Source of the DNA: Sphaerisporangium dianthi | GTDB lineage: Bacteria; Actinomycetota; Actinomycetes; Streptosporangiales; Streptosporangiaceae | Direction: 5' to 3' | Assembly (NCBI RefSeq): GCF_042654065.1 | Contig: NZ_JBHSFP010000026.1 | Location: forward strand, 71,468-135,467 | DNA length: 64,000 nucleotides | Part shown: in pieces, positions 16,367-25,095 of the stretch | How the letters are laid out: each line of letters opens with the position of its first letter | Numbering within the stretch: position 1 is the first letter of the stretch | Notes under the pieces: generated by a model | Seen by the model: only the letters and a program-made list of their open reading frames with translations | Told to the model about the DNA's origin: nothing | The model's database searches: none | Position numbers and translations under genes: made by a program

Positions 16367-16791
16367 ACCTCGCTGAGGACGATTCTTCCGGAGTCGGCCT
16401 TGATGTAGATCGTGTCGGCTCGGTCGAGCCTGACCTCGCCGTGCGCGCTGTGGACGCGCACCTCGTCGAGGCGGCCCTCGACCCGCAGGTCGCCCGTGAC
16501 GATCCTGGCCTCCAGGTGGGAGCGTTCGGGGAGGTCCACGGTCACCTCGACCGACCCGGCTCGTGCGAGCCAGGCGCGCGAGCCGTAGCCGGGGCCGGTG
16601 ATCCGCAGCCGGCCGTCGGAGTAGTCGACCTGGGTCCGCTCGGCTGCCTTCACGTCCTTGTGCGAGGTCGGGTCGGTGGGCAGGACCTGGACGGTGGTGG
16701 AGGTGCTCTGGCCGGTCGCGGTGACTCGCAGGGCGCCGAATGCGAGGTCCACGATGGCCCGGATCGGGGTGGGAGCGTCAAACGCAGGCAT
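16309..16791 (-). pseudogene. DUF4097 protein, truncated into the ABC relic
   Basis: The first 140 codons match DUF4097 (putative adhesin/beta-solenoid) proteins, often encoded next to DrrA-type exporters in actinomycetes: VTGDLRVEGRLDEVRVHSAHGEVRL. After IVLSEV (near 16370) the reading frame passes into relic ABC ATPase sequence in the wrong frame and stops. The gene overlaps the upstream membrane-protein gene by 14 bp, so the original operon order was membrane protein, DUF4097, ATPase, permease. Confidence 0.75.
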
Positions 16792-17749
16792 GACTGGTCT
16801 CGCTTTCGATGGTCTTGGCCTGCCGTACGCGGAAGAGCACGGACGCGGTGGTGAGGAGGGCGAGCGCCGCGAAGGCGGTCAGGGTGAGCGCGTCCGGGTG
16901 GATCAGGGACTGGCCGCGGTGTGCCTGCCAGAGGACGAGGGAGAAGAGCCCGAAGTAGCCGAGTGAGGCGACGCCGACGAGCTGGGCGCGCACCTTCACG
17001 TCCCGCAGCCAGACCACGCGGGCCGACAGCACCACGAGCAGGGCGGCGATCAGCAGGAGCACCTGGATGCCGTGGAGGCCGACGAAGTGCGCCACGCGCC
17101 AGTCACCGCCGGTCACGCTCCAGTTGGTGATCGGCATGCCGTGGCCGTCGGGGTCGCCGACACCGTGCCCCTGGTACATCTGGATCTGGGTGCCGTTCGC
17201 GTCGGTGACGGTGCGCGGGTAGATGCCCGTGACGAGGTAGAAGATCGGCACGACGGTCCCGAGGACCGCCAGCCAGACGCCCCACCGCATCGCCCGGGCC
17301 AGCGCCGGGTCGGCGTCGCGCCGGCGGAGCACCAGCACCGCGATCACCACGTTGCAGATGAAGAGCGCGCCCACGCCGACGGAGAAGATCGGCGCGAGGG
17401 CCAGGGTGATCGGGTCGGTGCCGGCGTTGAAGTGGCTGAAGGTCCCGCGTCCCGCCTGGAGGGCGATCGCGGCGAGTTCCACCACCGCGCCGGCGGCGAA
17501 GACCGTGCCGAGCCACCAGCCGAGGCGCCTGCCCTTGGTCAGCTGGGTGAGCAGCCAGGCGAGCGTGCCGCAGTACATGGCGAAGGCGAAACCGAACTTC
17601 ATCGGCTTGAGCCAGACCGACTCGTCCTGCAGGAGGCGGTCGTCGAGGATCATGCCGGTCGCGCTGATCAGCATGAGGGCGACGAAGAGGAGGACGCTCA
17701 CCATCAGCGGCCGGTGCCAGCGTCGCAGGGAGGGCAGCAGGAGGTCCAT
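16778..17749 (-). CDS. polytopic membrane protein of unknown function
   Basis: 323 aa with about eight predicted transmembrane segments (for example VSVLLFVALMLISATGMIL and VLLLIAALLVVLSARVVWL) and a short polar loop rich in Gly/Asp/His around residues 195-225. I do not recognise a characterised family. ATG 17749 follows GAAGGAAA. It heads the decayed DUF4097/ABC cassette and may be the only intact survivor. Confidence 0.75.
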   Translation of the reverse strand: MDLLLPSLRRWHRPLMVSVLLFVALMLISATGMILDDRLLQDESVWLKPMKFGFAFAMYCGTLAWLLTQLTKGRRLGWWLGTVFAAGAVVELAAIALQAGRGTFSHFNAGTDPITLALAPIFSVGVGALFICNVVIAVLVLRRRDADPALARAMRWGVWLAVLGTVVPIFYLVTGIYPRTVTDANGTQIQMYQGHGVGDPDGHGMPITNWSVTGGDWRVAHFVGLHGIQVLLLIAALLVVLSARVVWLRDVKVRAQLVGVASLGYFGLFSLVLWQAHRGQSLIHPDALTLTAFAALALLTTASVLFRVRQAKTIESETSHACV

Positions 17750-17938
17750 GCAGGTTTCCTTCGTCAGGGGCTTTTCGTGATGGGCTCACGATGCGCTTGC
17801 GCCCTGACGAGGCGCTGACGACCTCTTTGTGATCTTGTCAGCTCGTCATTCCCCGTCTCAGACGAGGCGATCACCCGCTCGAACAGGTCGCCCCGGCGGC
17901 TTGCCGGCCGCGACCGCGAAGTGATCGGCGGCCGGCGG

Positions 17939-19051
17939 TCACTCCTGGCGGGTGGTGACCCGGTCGTCGTACTCGAGGCGGGCAAGGAAGAAGTCCCGGA
18001 CGTCCCCGGCGAGCAGCTCCGGCACCTCCATCGCGGCGAAGTGGCCTCCGCGCTCGAACTCCGACCAGTGCCTGATGTCGTACAGCCGCTCGGCCAGCGG
18101 TCGCACCGACTGTGTGATGTCGTGCGCGAACACCGCCACGCCCACCGGGACCGGGCACGGCTCGACCCGCCGCGGAGCCTCGCGGGACAGCCGCGCCGAG
18201 GAAGCCGCCGTGGCGGTCAGCCAGTACAGCGAGATGTCGGTGAGCATCCGCTCGTCACTGATCGGCGAGCGCGGGTCCGTCCACTGCGCGAAGCGCTCGG
18301 CGATCCAGGCCAGCTGGCCGACCGGCGAGTCGGTCAGCGCGTAGCCGATGGTCTGCGGGGTGGTGGCCTGCAAAGCCTGGTACGGCGGACGATTCGCCAT
18401 CAACTGCCTGACCTTGTCCAGCCGGGCCTCGTCCGTTTCCGACAGTTCGATGCCGGCGTCCGGTACCGGCCGGGTCGGCAGGTAGTTGATGTGCACCCCG
18501 ACGACCTGCTCGGGTGCCGCCGCGCCGAGCGCCATCGAGATGCCCGAGCCGAAGTCGCCGCCCTGCGCGCCATAGCGCTCGTACCCGAGGCGGCGCATCA
18601 GCTCGGCCCAGGCCCGCGCGACCCGGACGATGTCCCAGCCGCGCTCGTGGGTCGGCCCGGAGAAGCCGAACCCCGGGATGGAGGGGATCACCAGGTGGAA
18701 GTCGCGGGACAGCGGCTCGATCACGTCGAGGAACTCCAGGAACGACCCGGGCCAGCCGTGGGTGAGGACCAGCGCGAGCGCGTCCGGTGCCGCTGACCGG
18801 ACGTGGACGAAGTGGATGTTCTGGCCGTCGATCTCGGTGGTGAAGTGCGGAAGCTCGTTGAGCTCGGCCTCGTGCTCGCGCCAGTCGTAGCCGGTACGCC
18901 AGTGTTCGGCCAGTTCCTTGAGCCGCGCCAGCGGGAAGCCGTAGTCCCATCCGGCGTCGGCGATCTCGTTGGGCCAGCGGGTGCGGGAGAGCCGGTCGGT
19001 CAGGTCGTCGAGGTCGGCCTGAGGGATGTCGATGCGGAATGGCTTGATCAT
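17939..19051 (-). CDS. epoxide hydrolase (EHN-type alpha/beta hydrolase)
   Basis: 370-aa alpha/beta hydrolase with the epoxide-hydrolase N-terminal domain (1-110). The oxyanion motif HGWPGSF is at 98-104, the nucleophile is D166 in GGDFGSG, and the catalytic His is in RGGHFAAMEVPE near the C terminus. It adds water to an epoxide through a covalent aspartyl ester. ATG 19051 has a GGAG 8-10 nt upstream; the in-frame ATG at 19075 lacks one. Divergent from a MarR gene with three operator repeats between them. Substrate unknown. Confidence 0.9.
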   Translation of the reverse strand: MIKPFRIDIPQADLDDLTDRLSRTRWPNEIADAGWDYGFPLARLKELAEHWRTGYDWREHEAELNELPHFTTEIDGQNIHFVHVRSAAPDALALVLTHGWPGSFLEFLDVIEPLSRDFHLVIPSIPGFGFSGPTHERGWDIVRVARAWAELMRRLGYERYGAQGGDFGSGISMALGAAAPEQVVGVHINYLPTRPVPDAGIELSETDEARLDKVRQLMANRPPYQALQATTPQTIGYALTDSPVGQLAWIAERFAQWTDPRSPISDERMLTDISLYWLTATAASSARLSREAPRRVEPCPVPVGVAVFAHDITQSVRPLAERLYDIRHWSEFERGGHFAAMEVPELLAGDVRDFFLARLEYDDRVTTRQE

Positions 19052-19199
19052 GGTCTTGACTCCAGGTGGATTCATTCGGCGCCCGGATGTTCGAGTCGGC
19101 GCCGGGGGCGATGCCCTCGCACCGCCCGTCGTCGAGCAGGCGCGCGAACCGGGTGGACCGGCCGGCGACCAGCGCGCCGGGACACGGCGTTCTCGTTCG

Positions 19200-19255
19200 T
19201 TGGTACGTCCAACATTGGCGTCGCCAACTATACACAGATTCGTTGGCCACACCAA
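19200..19255. promoter_or_regulatory. three copies of a TTGG-N5-CCAA operator
   Basis: TTGG-N5-CCAA occurs at 19200-19212, 19215-19227 and 19243-19255, the first and third extending to GTTGG-N5-CCAAC or longer. They fill the gap between the divergent epoxide hydrolase and MarR genes, the third ending 19 bp before the MarR start. This is a clear cooperative operator array for the MarR protein. Confidence 0.75.
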
Positions 19256-19273
19256 CGGTGTAGGGTGGCGGCC

Positions 19274-19714
19274 GTGGAAGAGACACCCGCACGCCTGTCC
19301 GCGAAGCCGAGCTGGCTGCTCGGCCAGGTGGCGATGCACGCCCACAGGCTGGCGTCCGACGGCTTCGGCCAGGTGGGCGCGCGCGGATACCACTACCGCA
19401 TCCTGGCCGCGCTGGAGGAGTTCGGGGTGGCCAGTCAGGCCGAGCTCGGTCGCCGATGCAGCATCGACCGCAGCGACGTGGTGGCAGCGATCAACGAACT
19501 GGCCGAGCAGGGCTTCGTCGAGCGGACCCCGGACCCCGGCGACCGCAGGCGCAACCTGGTGACCCTCACGGCGGCGGGTGAGCGGCAACTCCGGCGCTTG
19601 GACCGAGCGCTTGACAAGGTGCAGGACGATCTCCTCGGACCGCTGCCGGCCGAGGACAGGCAGACCTTGACCCGCCTGCTCACTCAACTGCTCACGCACC
19701 ACCGACGGGGGTGA
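19274..19714 (+). CDS. MarR family transcriptional regulator
   Basis: 146-aa MarR protein. HTH at about 55-85 (SQAELGRRCSIDRSDVVAAINELAEQGFVER, by position) followed by the wing DPGDRRRNLVTLT. GTG 19274 is chosen after AGGGTGG. Divergent from epoxide hydrolase; the TTGG-N5-CCAA array between them indicates it represses both itself and the hydrolase. It ends with RLLTQLLTHHRRG and is followed by a small GGCCCG/CGGGCC hairpin (19777-19794) that may terminate it. Confidence 0.88.
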   Translation: MEETPARLSAKPSWLLGQVAMHAHRLASDGFGQVGARGYHYRILAALEEFGVASQAELGRRCSIDRSDVVAAINELAEQGFVERTPDPGDRRRNLVTLTAAGERQLRRLDRALDKVQDDLLGPLPAEDRQTLTRLLTQLLTHHRRG

Positions 19715-19834
19715 GCATCGGCCGGCGGTGGCCGCCCCCGACGAAAATCCGGCGCACCTCCGGCCGCTCGTGGATCGGCCCGCCCGCACGGGCCCGTCTG
19801 TCGTGATCACGTGGCCGGAAAAGGAGTGGACGCG

Positions 19835-19870
19835 ATGATGCTCGGGCTTGTACCTTGCAGTCGACCGTGA
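19835..19870 (+). CDS. leader mini-ORF 1 upstream of rifampicin monooxygenase-like gene
   Basis: Eleven codons (MMLGLVPCSRP) preceded by AAAAGGAG, 8 nt from the ATG. Too short for a conserved protein. With the second mini-ORF and hairpin it makes up a structured leader. The ribosome site is stronger than that of the main gene, which is why it is listed. Confidence 0.4.
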   Translation: MMLGLVPCSRP

Positions 19871-19893
19871 CACCGCCCGAGGAGGTGAGACCC

Positions 19894-19953
19894 ATGAAAG
19901 CTGTATCGATGTGGGTGCTCCCCCTTTCCGTCATGGCCGGGCGATTGACGTAG
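19894..19953 (+). CDS. leader mini-ORF 2 upstream of rifampicin monooxygenase-like gene
   Basis: Nineteen codons (MKAVSMWVLPLSVMAGRLT) behind GAGGAGGTGAGACCC, the best ribosome site in the neighbourhood. It stops 7 nt before a strong hairpin (19961-19990), the geometry of a leader peptide whose translation alters folding before a downstream gene. Function is inference. Confidence 0.5.
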   Translation: MKAVSMWVLPLSVMAGRLT

Positions 19954-19960
19954 GTGTCGC

Positions 19961-19990
19961 CGGGAGCGCCTCGCCAGTAAGGCACTCCCG
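19961..19990 (+). promoter_or_regulatory. hairpin just before the rox-like ribosome site
   Basis: CGGGAG-C-GCCT (19961-19971), an 8-nt loop, then AGGC-A-CTCCCG (19980-19990): 10 pairs with one C/A mismatch. It ends immediately before AAAGG, the putative Shine-Dalgarno of the gene at 20004. There is no T-run, so translational control is more likely than termination. Confidence 0.6.
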
Positions 19991-20003
19991 AAAGGCAACA
20001 CCT

Positions 20004-21551
20004 ATGAACTCCCAGCAGGTCCCCGCCGAGCCGTCGTCGAACGACAGAGCCGAGTGCGACTCCACGGTGGGCGACGTCCCCGGAATCCTGCGATCGCCGG
20101 CCTCCGGCGCCGGTCGCGCGCCCCACATGTTCGATGTGATCATCGCCGGATGCGGGCCTACCGGTGCGATGCTGGCCGCCGAACTGCGGCTGCACGATGT
20201 GCGGGTACTCGTTCTGGAGAAGGAAACCGAGCCCAAGTCGTTCGTCCGCATAGTCGGACTGCACATTCGCAGTCTCGAACTGATGGCGATGCGCGGACTG
20301 CTCGAGCGCGTTCTCCAGCATGGACGACGGCGACCGGCCGGCGCTTACTTCGCCGCCATCGACAAACCCGCGCCCAAGGGCCTGGATTCCGCGCACGCCT
20401 ATCTGCTGGGCATCCCGCAGCCGGTCATCGAGAATCTGCTCGAAGAACATGCGATCGAACGGGGCGCGCAGGTCCGGCGCGGTCGCGCGGTCGCAGGTCT
20501 CGAGCAGGACGACGACGGGGTGACCGTCGAGCTGTCCGACGGGGAGCGGCTGCGTGCCCGCTACCTCATCGGCTGTGACGGCGCGCGCAGTACGGTGCGC
20601 AAACTGCTCGGCGTCGCCTTCCCCGGCGAGCCCTCACGGACCGACACGCTCATGGGCGAGATGAAAGTGGGCGTGCCGCAGGAGGAGATCGCCGCCAAAG
20701 TGAGCGAAATCGGCCAGACCCACCGGCCGTTCTGGCTCAGGCCCTTCGGCGAAGGGGTCTATAGCGTCGTAGTCCCCGCCGCGGGAGTCGGCGACCGCGC
20801 CGAGCCGCCCACCCTCGAGGATTTCAAGCAACAGTTGCGCACCATCGCCGGAACCGACTTCGGCGTGCACTCCCCGCGCTGGTTGTCCCGCTTCGGGAAC
20901 GCCACCCGGCTGGCCGAACGCTATCGGGTCGGGCGGGTGCTGCTGGCCGGCGATGCGGCGCACATCCATCCACCCATCGGCGGTCAGGGCCTCAACCTGG
21001 GCGTTCAGGACGCGTTCAACCTCGGCTGGAAACTGGCCGCGCAGATCCGCGGCTGGGCGCCGGAAACACTGCTGGACACCTACCAGGCCGAACGTCATCC
21101 GGTCGCCGAGGACGTGCTGGACAACACCCGCGCCCAGATGGAACTGCTGTCCGCCGAACCTGGCCCGCAGGCCGTGCGCAGGCTGCTCACCGAACTGATG
21201 GACTTCGACGAGGTGAACCGCCATCTGATCGAGAAGATCACCGCGATCGGCATCCGCTACGACTTCGGCGAAGGCCCCGACCTGCTCGGCCGCCGCCTGC
21301 GCGACATCGACGTGCAGAAGGGCCGCCTCTACGGTCTGCTGCATCGCGGCCGCGGCCTGCTGCTGGACCGCACCGAACGCCTGACCGCCGGCGGCTGGTC
21401 GGACCGGGTCGATCACCTCGCGGATCCCACCGCGGACCTGGATGTTCCGTGCGTCCTGCTACGCCCCGACGGCCACGTCGCCTGGATCGGCGACGATCAG
21501 CGGGACCTGGACGACCACCTCACCCTCTGGTTCGGCGAGCCCGCCACCTGA
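20004..21551 (+). CDS. rox: FAD-dependent monooxygenase, rifampicin monooxygenase (Rox)-like
   Basis: Group A flavoprotein monooxygenase closest in my recollection to rifampicin monooxygenases, which hydroxylate and linearise the ansa bridge of rifamycins. FAD motif GCGPTGAMLAAEL, the DG-type motif YLIGCDGARSTVRKLLG, and the second FAD motif VLLAGDAAHIHPPIGGQGLN; the C-terminal part EPGPQAVRRLLTELMDFDEVNRHL is characteristic of Rox. About 515 aa from ATG 20004 (weak AAAGG), which adds 41 residues before MFDVIIAG; ATG 20127 would give the family-typical N terminus but has no ribosome site. Substrate is inferred from similarity; other polyketide substrates are possible. Confidence 0.82.
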   Translation: MNSQQVPAEPSSNDRAECDSTVGDVPGILRSPASGAGRAPHMFDVIIAGCGPTGAMLAAELRLHDVRVLVLEKETEPKSFVRIVGLHIRSLELMAMRGLLERVLQHGRRRPAGAYFAAIDKPAPKGLDSAHAYLLGIPQPVIENLLEEHAIERGAQVRRGRAVAGLEQDDDGVTVELSDGERLRARYLIGCDGARSTVRKLLGVAFPGEPSRTDTLMGEMKVGVPQEEIAAKVSEIGQTHRPFWLRPFGEGVYSVVVPAAGVGDRAEPPTLEDFKQQLRTIAGTDFGVHSPRWLSRFGNATRLAERYRVGRVLLAGDAAHIHPPIGGQGLNLGVQDAFNLGWKLAAQIRGWAPETLLDTYQAERHPVAEDVLDNTRAQMELLSAEPGPQAVRRLLTELMDFDEVNRHLIEKITAIGIRYDFGEGPDLLGRRLRDIDVQKGRLYGLLHRGRGLLLDRTERLTAGGWSDRVDHLADPTADLDVPCVLLRPDGHVAWIGDDQRDLDDHLTLWFGEPAT

Positions 21552-21854
21552 TCTCGCCTGAGCAACCGACCGAGAGGCCCGTGAGGATGAGAGCCTCGGC
21601 GACCGTCCCGCGCTCGAACGGCATCCCCTCCGTGACCGAGTGCCGGCTCAACGGCACCGGCAAGGCACTCGAACCGCGGTTCGCGTCGTTCGTCGAGGGA
21701 TAGCCCTTTGACGTCGCGACAGGGACTTCGGCGAGCCGCCGATGCCGGCGGATGCGGCCCGGTTCCTCATTGACCGGGGCCCGCATCCGCGGGCGATCGC
21801 CTACTCGCCGATCGGTTGCCCACTTCGCTGGGCGGTCGCCCCTCAGGCGGCTGC
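21552..21854. other. intergenic region, no recognisable gene
   Basis: A short open frame (about 21587-21703, ending in VKAL-like charged residues) has no recognisable family and no convincing start. The rest shows no ORF, repeat or hairpin I can support. The rox-like and CU044_5270 genes converge here. Confidence 0.35.
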
Positions 21855-22880
21855 CTACTCCGCCGGGCTCCCCTCCGCGACCGGACCGGAGGCGAGGTTC
21901 CCCGCGTGGTCGACGATGCCGTCGGCCAGCCGGGCGAACGCGACGACCACCTCCCCTTCCTTGAACCTGATGCCGTCCGAGGACCGCTTCCCCTCCGGGT
22001 AGTAATCGCGCAGCCCGAGGAACGCGTAGGTATCAGGGTCGATGATGATCTCGCGTCGGATCCCCTGAGCATCTCTGTAGATCCCCACCCCGACCCGGCC
22101 CTCCAGGTCGCGCACCTTGTCCTCCATCCCGACACCGTCCAGTTCCGAGATGACGGTGTAGAGGGCGGCGCGCAACCTGGGTGGCGGGGCGACCTGCTGG
22201 AGGAGGAACTGCACGTACGAGAACATCGCATTCGCGTCCGAGCCGCCACCGCTCGCCGTGTTGTCCTTCTTCAATCGGTCGAGAAGGGCGGACGACTCCA
22301 AGGGAAGCGAGCGCAGGTAAGCGGGGTCGTTCGGCTGGGGGGCACGGTCAGCCCCGTGGAGGCTGCCCTTGGTCAACATGCCGCCGCCGGTGCGATGGGC
22401 CACCTTCTTGCCGTCCCCCCGAAACCACCATTCCGTGGTGTAGCGCGAGCCCAGCGGCTCCCGCAGACCGACGGGCGGAGGGGCCGACTTGCGCACGGCT
22501 TTCGGCGAGACGTACACGACGTTCTTCTGGTAGGTCCACTGGTCGGCCCGAGGGTAGACATCCTCGGCCTTCGCCGCCTCGGTCGCACGCTTCGCGAGGG
22601 TCTCCGCGTTCGCGGCGGGCAACCAGGCCGGGGCACCGGCGCTGCCCTTCCCAGCGCTCTCTGGACCAAGGTTCTGGACCACGGTGACACCCGCCGTGAT
22701 CGTCAGGCCGAAGGCGCCGACCGCCGCCACCCGCAGCACCGTGCGGGAGGCCAAGCGGTGGGACGGGGCCGGGGAGGCCATCGCGACCATCAGACGCCGA
22801 CGCGCGGCATGAAGATCCTTCTCTTCGCTGAGCCGTACCTGTGAACGGAGGTCGCGGACCGGGTCCAGGTCGTCGTTCAT
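21855..22880 (-). CDS. CU044_5270 family protein (sigma-factor partner)
   Basis: 341 aa of the CU044_5270 family, usually encoded directly after an ECF sigma factor in Streptosporangiales and relatives and thought to act as an anti-sigma or sensor. A cytoplasmic N terminus (1-48) with ARRRLMVAMA precedes one transmembrane helix (about 49-68, VLRVAAVGAFGLTITAGVTVV); the rest is extracytoplasmic, with WTYQKNVVYVS and the paired GRVGVGIYRDAQGIRREIIID typical of the family. The start codon overlaps the sigma gene's stop (4 bp), so the pair is co-translated. Confidence 0.85.
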   Translation of the reverse strand: MNDDLDPVRDLRSQVRLSEEKDLHAARRRLMVAMASPAPSHRLASRTVLRVAAVGAFGLTITAGVTVVQNLGPESAGKGSAGAPAWLPAANAETLAKRATEAAKAEDVYPRADQWTYQKNVVYVSPKAVRKSAPPPVGLREPLGSRYTTEWWFRGDGKKVAHRTGGGMLTKGSLHGADRAPQPNDPAYLRSLPLESSALLDRLKKDNTASGGGSDANAMFSYVQFLLQQVAPPPRLRAALYTVISELDGVGMEDKVRDLEGRVGVGIYRDAQGIRREIIIDPDTYAFLGLRDYYPEGKRSSDGIRFKEGEVVVAFARLADGIVDHAGNLASGPVAEGSPAE

Positions 22881-23503
22881 CGAGTCTCCTCTGTCACATC
22901 GGCCGGGTTGCCGCCACCCAGGGCGCGGGCGACCTTACGGCGGGCGCGGGAGAGCCGGGAGCGTACGGTGCCGACGGGCACCCCCAAGGCCTGCGCCGTC
23001 TCCTGATAGGTGAGATCGCCCCAGGCGATCAGCAGCAGGACGTCACGCTCGCCGCGCCCCAGGCCGGCGAGAGCGGCGGCGAGCGGCTCGCGGGTCGCCG
23101 AGGCGGAGACCCGGGCATCCGCCCCCTCGTCGAATGCAACCGCGACAGGGTCCTCCCCGGTGCGGGCCAGCGCCCGGTAACCGCGCACCTCCGCCCGCCG
23201 GTGGCTCCCGATGATGTTGGTCGCGATGCCGTACAGCCAGGGCAGTGCGTCGGCGCGGTCGAAGTCGTACTTGCGCCGTTTCTCGAAAGCCCTGATGAAC
23301 GCCTCGGCGACCACGTCCTCCGCGTGATCGGGGCCGAGACGCCGGACGACGTAGCGGTGCAGAACGGCGGCGTGCCGGTTGAACAACTCGGCGAAACGCT
23401 CAGAGTCGCGCAGCGACGCCTGGATGACCGCCGAATCCGTGATGGCCGCCGAATCCGCGTCAGGGGTACGGTCACGTATTCGCGGCCGCGCGGGTGGGGA
23501 CAT
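22877..23503 (-). CDS. ECF RNA polymerase sigma factor
   Basis: Sigma-70 family ECF factor. Region 2 runs from DSERFAELFNRHAAVLHRYV through DVVAEAFIRAFEKR to LPWLYGIATNIIGSHRR; region 4 is ERDVLLLIAWGDLTYQETAQALGVPVGTVRSRLSRARRKV (by position). I place the start at ATG 23503; GTG 23554 and TTG 23590 are in frame but have poor ribosome sites and an AT-rich GGATAAGTACGG stretch that looks like promoter. Coupled by overlap to the CU044_5270 gene, its likely regulator. Target promoters unknown. Confidence 0.88.
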   Translation of the reverse strand: MSPPARPRIRDRTPDADSAAITDSAVIQASLRDSERFAELFNRHAAVLHRYVVRRLGPDHAEDVVAEAFIRAFEKRRKYDFDRADALPWLYGIATNIIGSHRRAEVRGYRALARTGEDPVAVAFDEGADARVSASATREPLAAALAGLGRGERDVLLLIAWGDLTYQETAQALGVPVGTVRSRLSRARRKVARALGGGNPADVTEETR

Positions 23504-23828
23504 GAGCGTCGCCAGGTCCGCGAAGGACTGCTCTTGATGAGGAATGGAAGTCACGACCGTACTTATCCGAATGCCCGCAAAGGGTTCCAAACCCGAAACC
23601 GCTGAGCATCAAGGTACCGACCGGGAAACGGCCAGGAGCCGTCGTAACCCCCTACGCAGCCGTTGTGCCCGGGACGGCCGTTCCTGGTCAGCGCGCCAAG
23701 CGTCCCTGCCGCACGCACGCCACTGCTCAGCCCGGCCGGTACTCCTCCCCCGCGATGATCACGTCTTGTGGCCGAGACCTCCACCGCGCTGCTTTGCGGC
23801 GTGCCGTAGCGTCGCGCGTCGGGGCCGG
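23504..23828. other. intergenic region between two leftward genes
   Basis: Contains the likely promoter of the ECF sigma gene (AT-richer stretch near 23560-23575). No other gene or repeat identified. Confidence 0.35.
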
Positions 23829-25079
23829 CTACGGGGTGGAGGGCGGTGCGGCGCGCAGTTCGGCTGTGACGGCGCGTTCGCGGAGCTGGGCCGACTCTGC
23901 GCGCAAGGTCTCCACCTGTGCCCGTAGATCGGCCACTCTGGCCCGTTCGATCTCCAGCAGGGCGGCCAGCCGGTCGCGCTCGGCCACGGCGGTGCGCTCG
24001 CCGTCGGCGGCCGCCGCCACAGCGGAGGCCGCACGCTCCTCGGCGGCGCGCACGCGGTCGGCGGCCCGCCGCTCGGCCTCCTCGGCCCGGCTGCCGGCCT
24101 GGGCGGCGTCGGCCGCGGAACGGGCCGCCTGACCCACCGCCTCGGATCTGGCCTGCTCGGCGCCGGTCGCCCGCTCGTGCGCGCGGTCGCGTTCGGCTTC
24201 GGCCGCCTGGGCGCGGGCGATCGCCGCGGCCGCGGCCTGCTCGGCCTCGACGCGAGCCCGGCGTGCCAGCTCTGCCTCGGTGCGGGCGGCGTCCCGCTCG
24301 CCGGTCGCGCGCTCGGCGTTCCTGCCGGCCTGCTCGGCGAGCCGCTGTGCCCGCTCGGCGTGCTCGCGCGCCTCCCTCGTCTCGGCCAGCGCCGTCTCGA
24401 CCCGTTCCCCCATCTGCTCGATCGCCTGGTCGCGCTCGTCCTGGGCGCGGGCGGCCCGCCGGTTGGCCTCCTCGGCGGCCTGTCTGGCGTGCCGCTCGGT
24501 GGTGGCCGCCTCGTGCAGCGCGGCCAGGGCCTGCTCGCGCGCGGTCTCGGCGTCCGACAGTGCGGTGTCGCGCTCGGCCAGGGCCTCCTCGACGCGCTCG
24601 CGCATCTGCTCGCGTTCGCGCCGGGCGTGCTCGGTCGCCTCGCGTGCCAGTCGTACCTGCTCGAAGGCCTGCTCTCGCTCGGTGCGGGCGATGGCGACGC
24701 GGGTGTGCGCGTCGGCCTGGACGGCGCTGAGCTTGGCCTCCACCCCCGCCGGGCTCAACTCATCGGCCAGCACCTGGGCCAGCGGGGCGATGGCCGCCGC
24801 CAGCCCTTTCTCCATCCGATCGTACAGATCCTCGGCGCGGGCCAGCGTCCCCTCCAGGCCGGGGGTGGCGCGGCGCAGTTCCCGCTCCCTTTTGGCCGCC
24901 GCCTGGCAGTCGCTCTGCGGGCAGTACTCCTTGGGCCGGCCGCGGCCGGCGCGCCGTTCGATCGCCGCCCCGCAGTGCTTGCACGCCGTCACCGCCCCCG
25001 TGCCGCCGGCCTCGCCGGTCTCCTGTCGCACCGGCCTGTCGGCCACGCTCCCCCGGCCCTCAGACTCCTTGATCGTCAC
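23829..25079 (-). CDS. zinc-finger, KfrA-like coiled-coil DNA-binding protein
   Basis: 416 aa. The N terminus carries a C4 zinc ribbon (C33-x2-C36, C53-x4-C58) with a basic insert RRAGRGRPKEY. From about residue 75 to 410 it is one uninterrupted, highly charged Ala/Glu/Arg heptad-repeat coiled coil. This matches the architecture of KfrA-type proteins and small chromosomal relatives: a DNA-binding head and a long filamentous tail. GTG 25079 is the start; a 24-bp near-perfect AT-rich palindrome is 17-40 bp upstream, as expected for KfrA-like autoregulation. It lies at the edge of the transposon graveyard, so plasmid or element origin is plausible. Confidence 0.75.
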   Translation of the reverse strand: MTIKESEGRGSVADRPVRQETGEAGGTGAVTACKHCGAAIERRAGRGRPKEYCPQSDCQAAAKRERELRRATPGLEGTLARAEDLYDRMEKGLAAAIAPLAQVLADELSPAGVEAKLSAVQADAHTRVAIARTEREQAFEQVRLAREATEHARREREQMRERVEEALAERDTALSDAETAREQALAALHEAATTERHARQAAEEANRRAARAQDERDQAIEQMGERVETALAETREAREHAERAQRLAEQAGRNAERATGERDAARTEAELARRARVEAEQAAAAAIARAQAAEAERDRAHERATGAEQARSEAVGQAARSAADAAQAGSRAEEAERRAADRVRAAEERAASAVAAAADGERTAVAERDRLAALLEIERARVADLRAQVETLRAESAQLRERAVTAELRAAPPSTP

Positions 25080-25095
25080 GCCCGCAGCCTAGCAT

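Noticed and set aside
19843..19863. GGGCTTG...CTTGCAG considered as a rifamycin-associated element (RAE)
   Set aside because: It is not an inverted repeat; only one half resembles what I remember of the element, and it lies inside mini-ORF 1. A motif alignment would be needed.
19274..21551. MarR gene as the regulator of the rox-like gene
   Set aside because: The operator copies lie on the other side, toward epoxide hydrolase, and none is seen before the rox-like gene.
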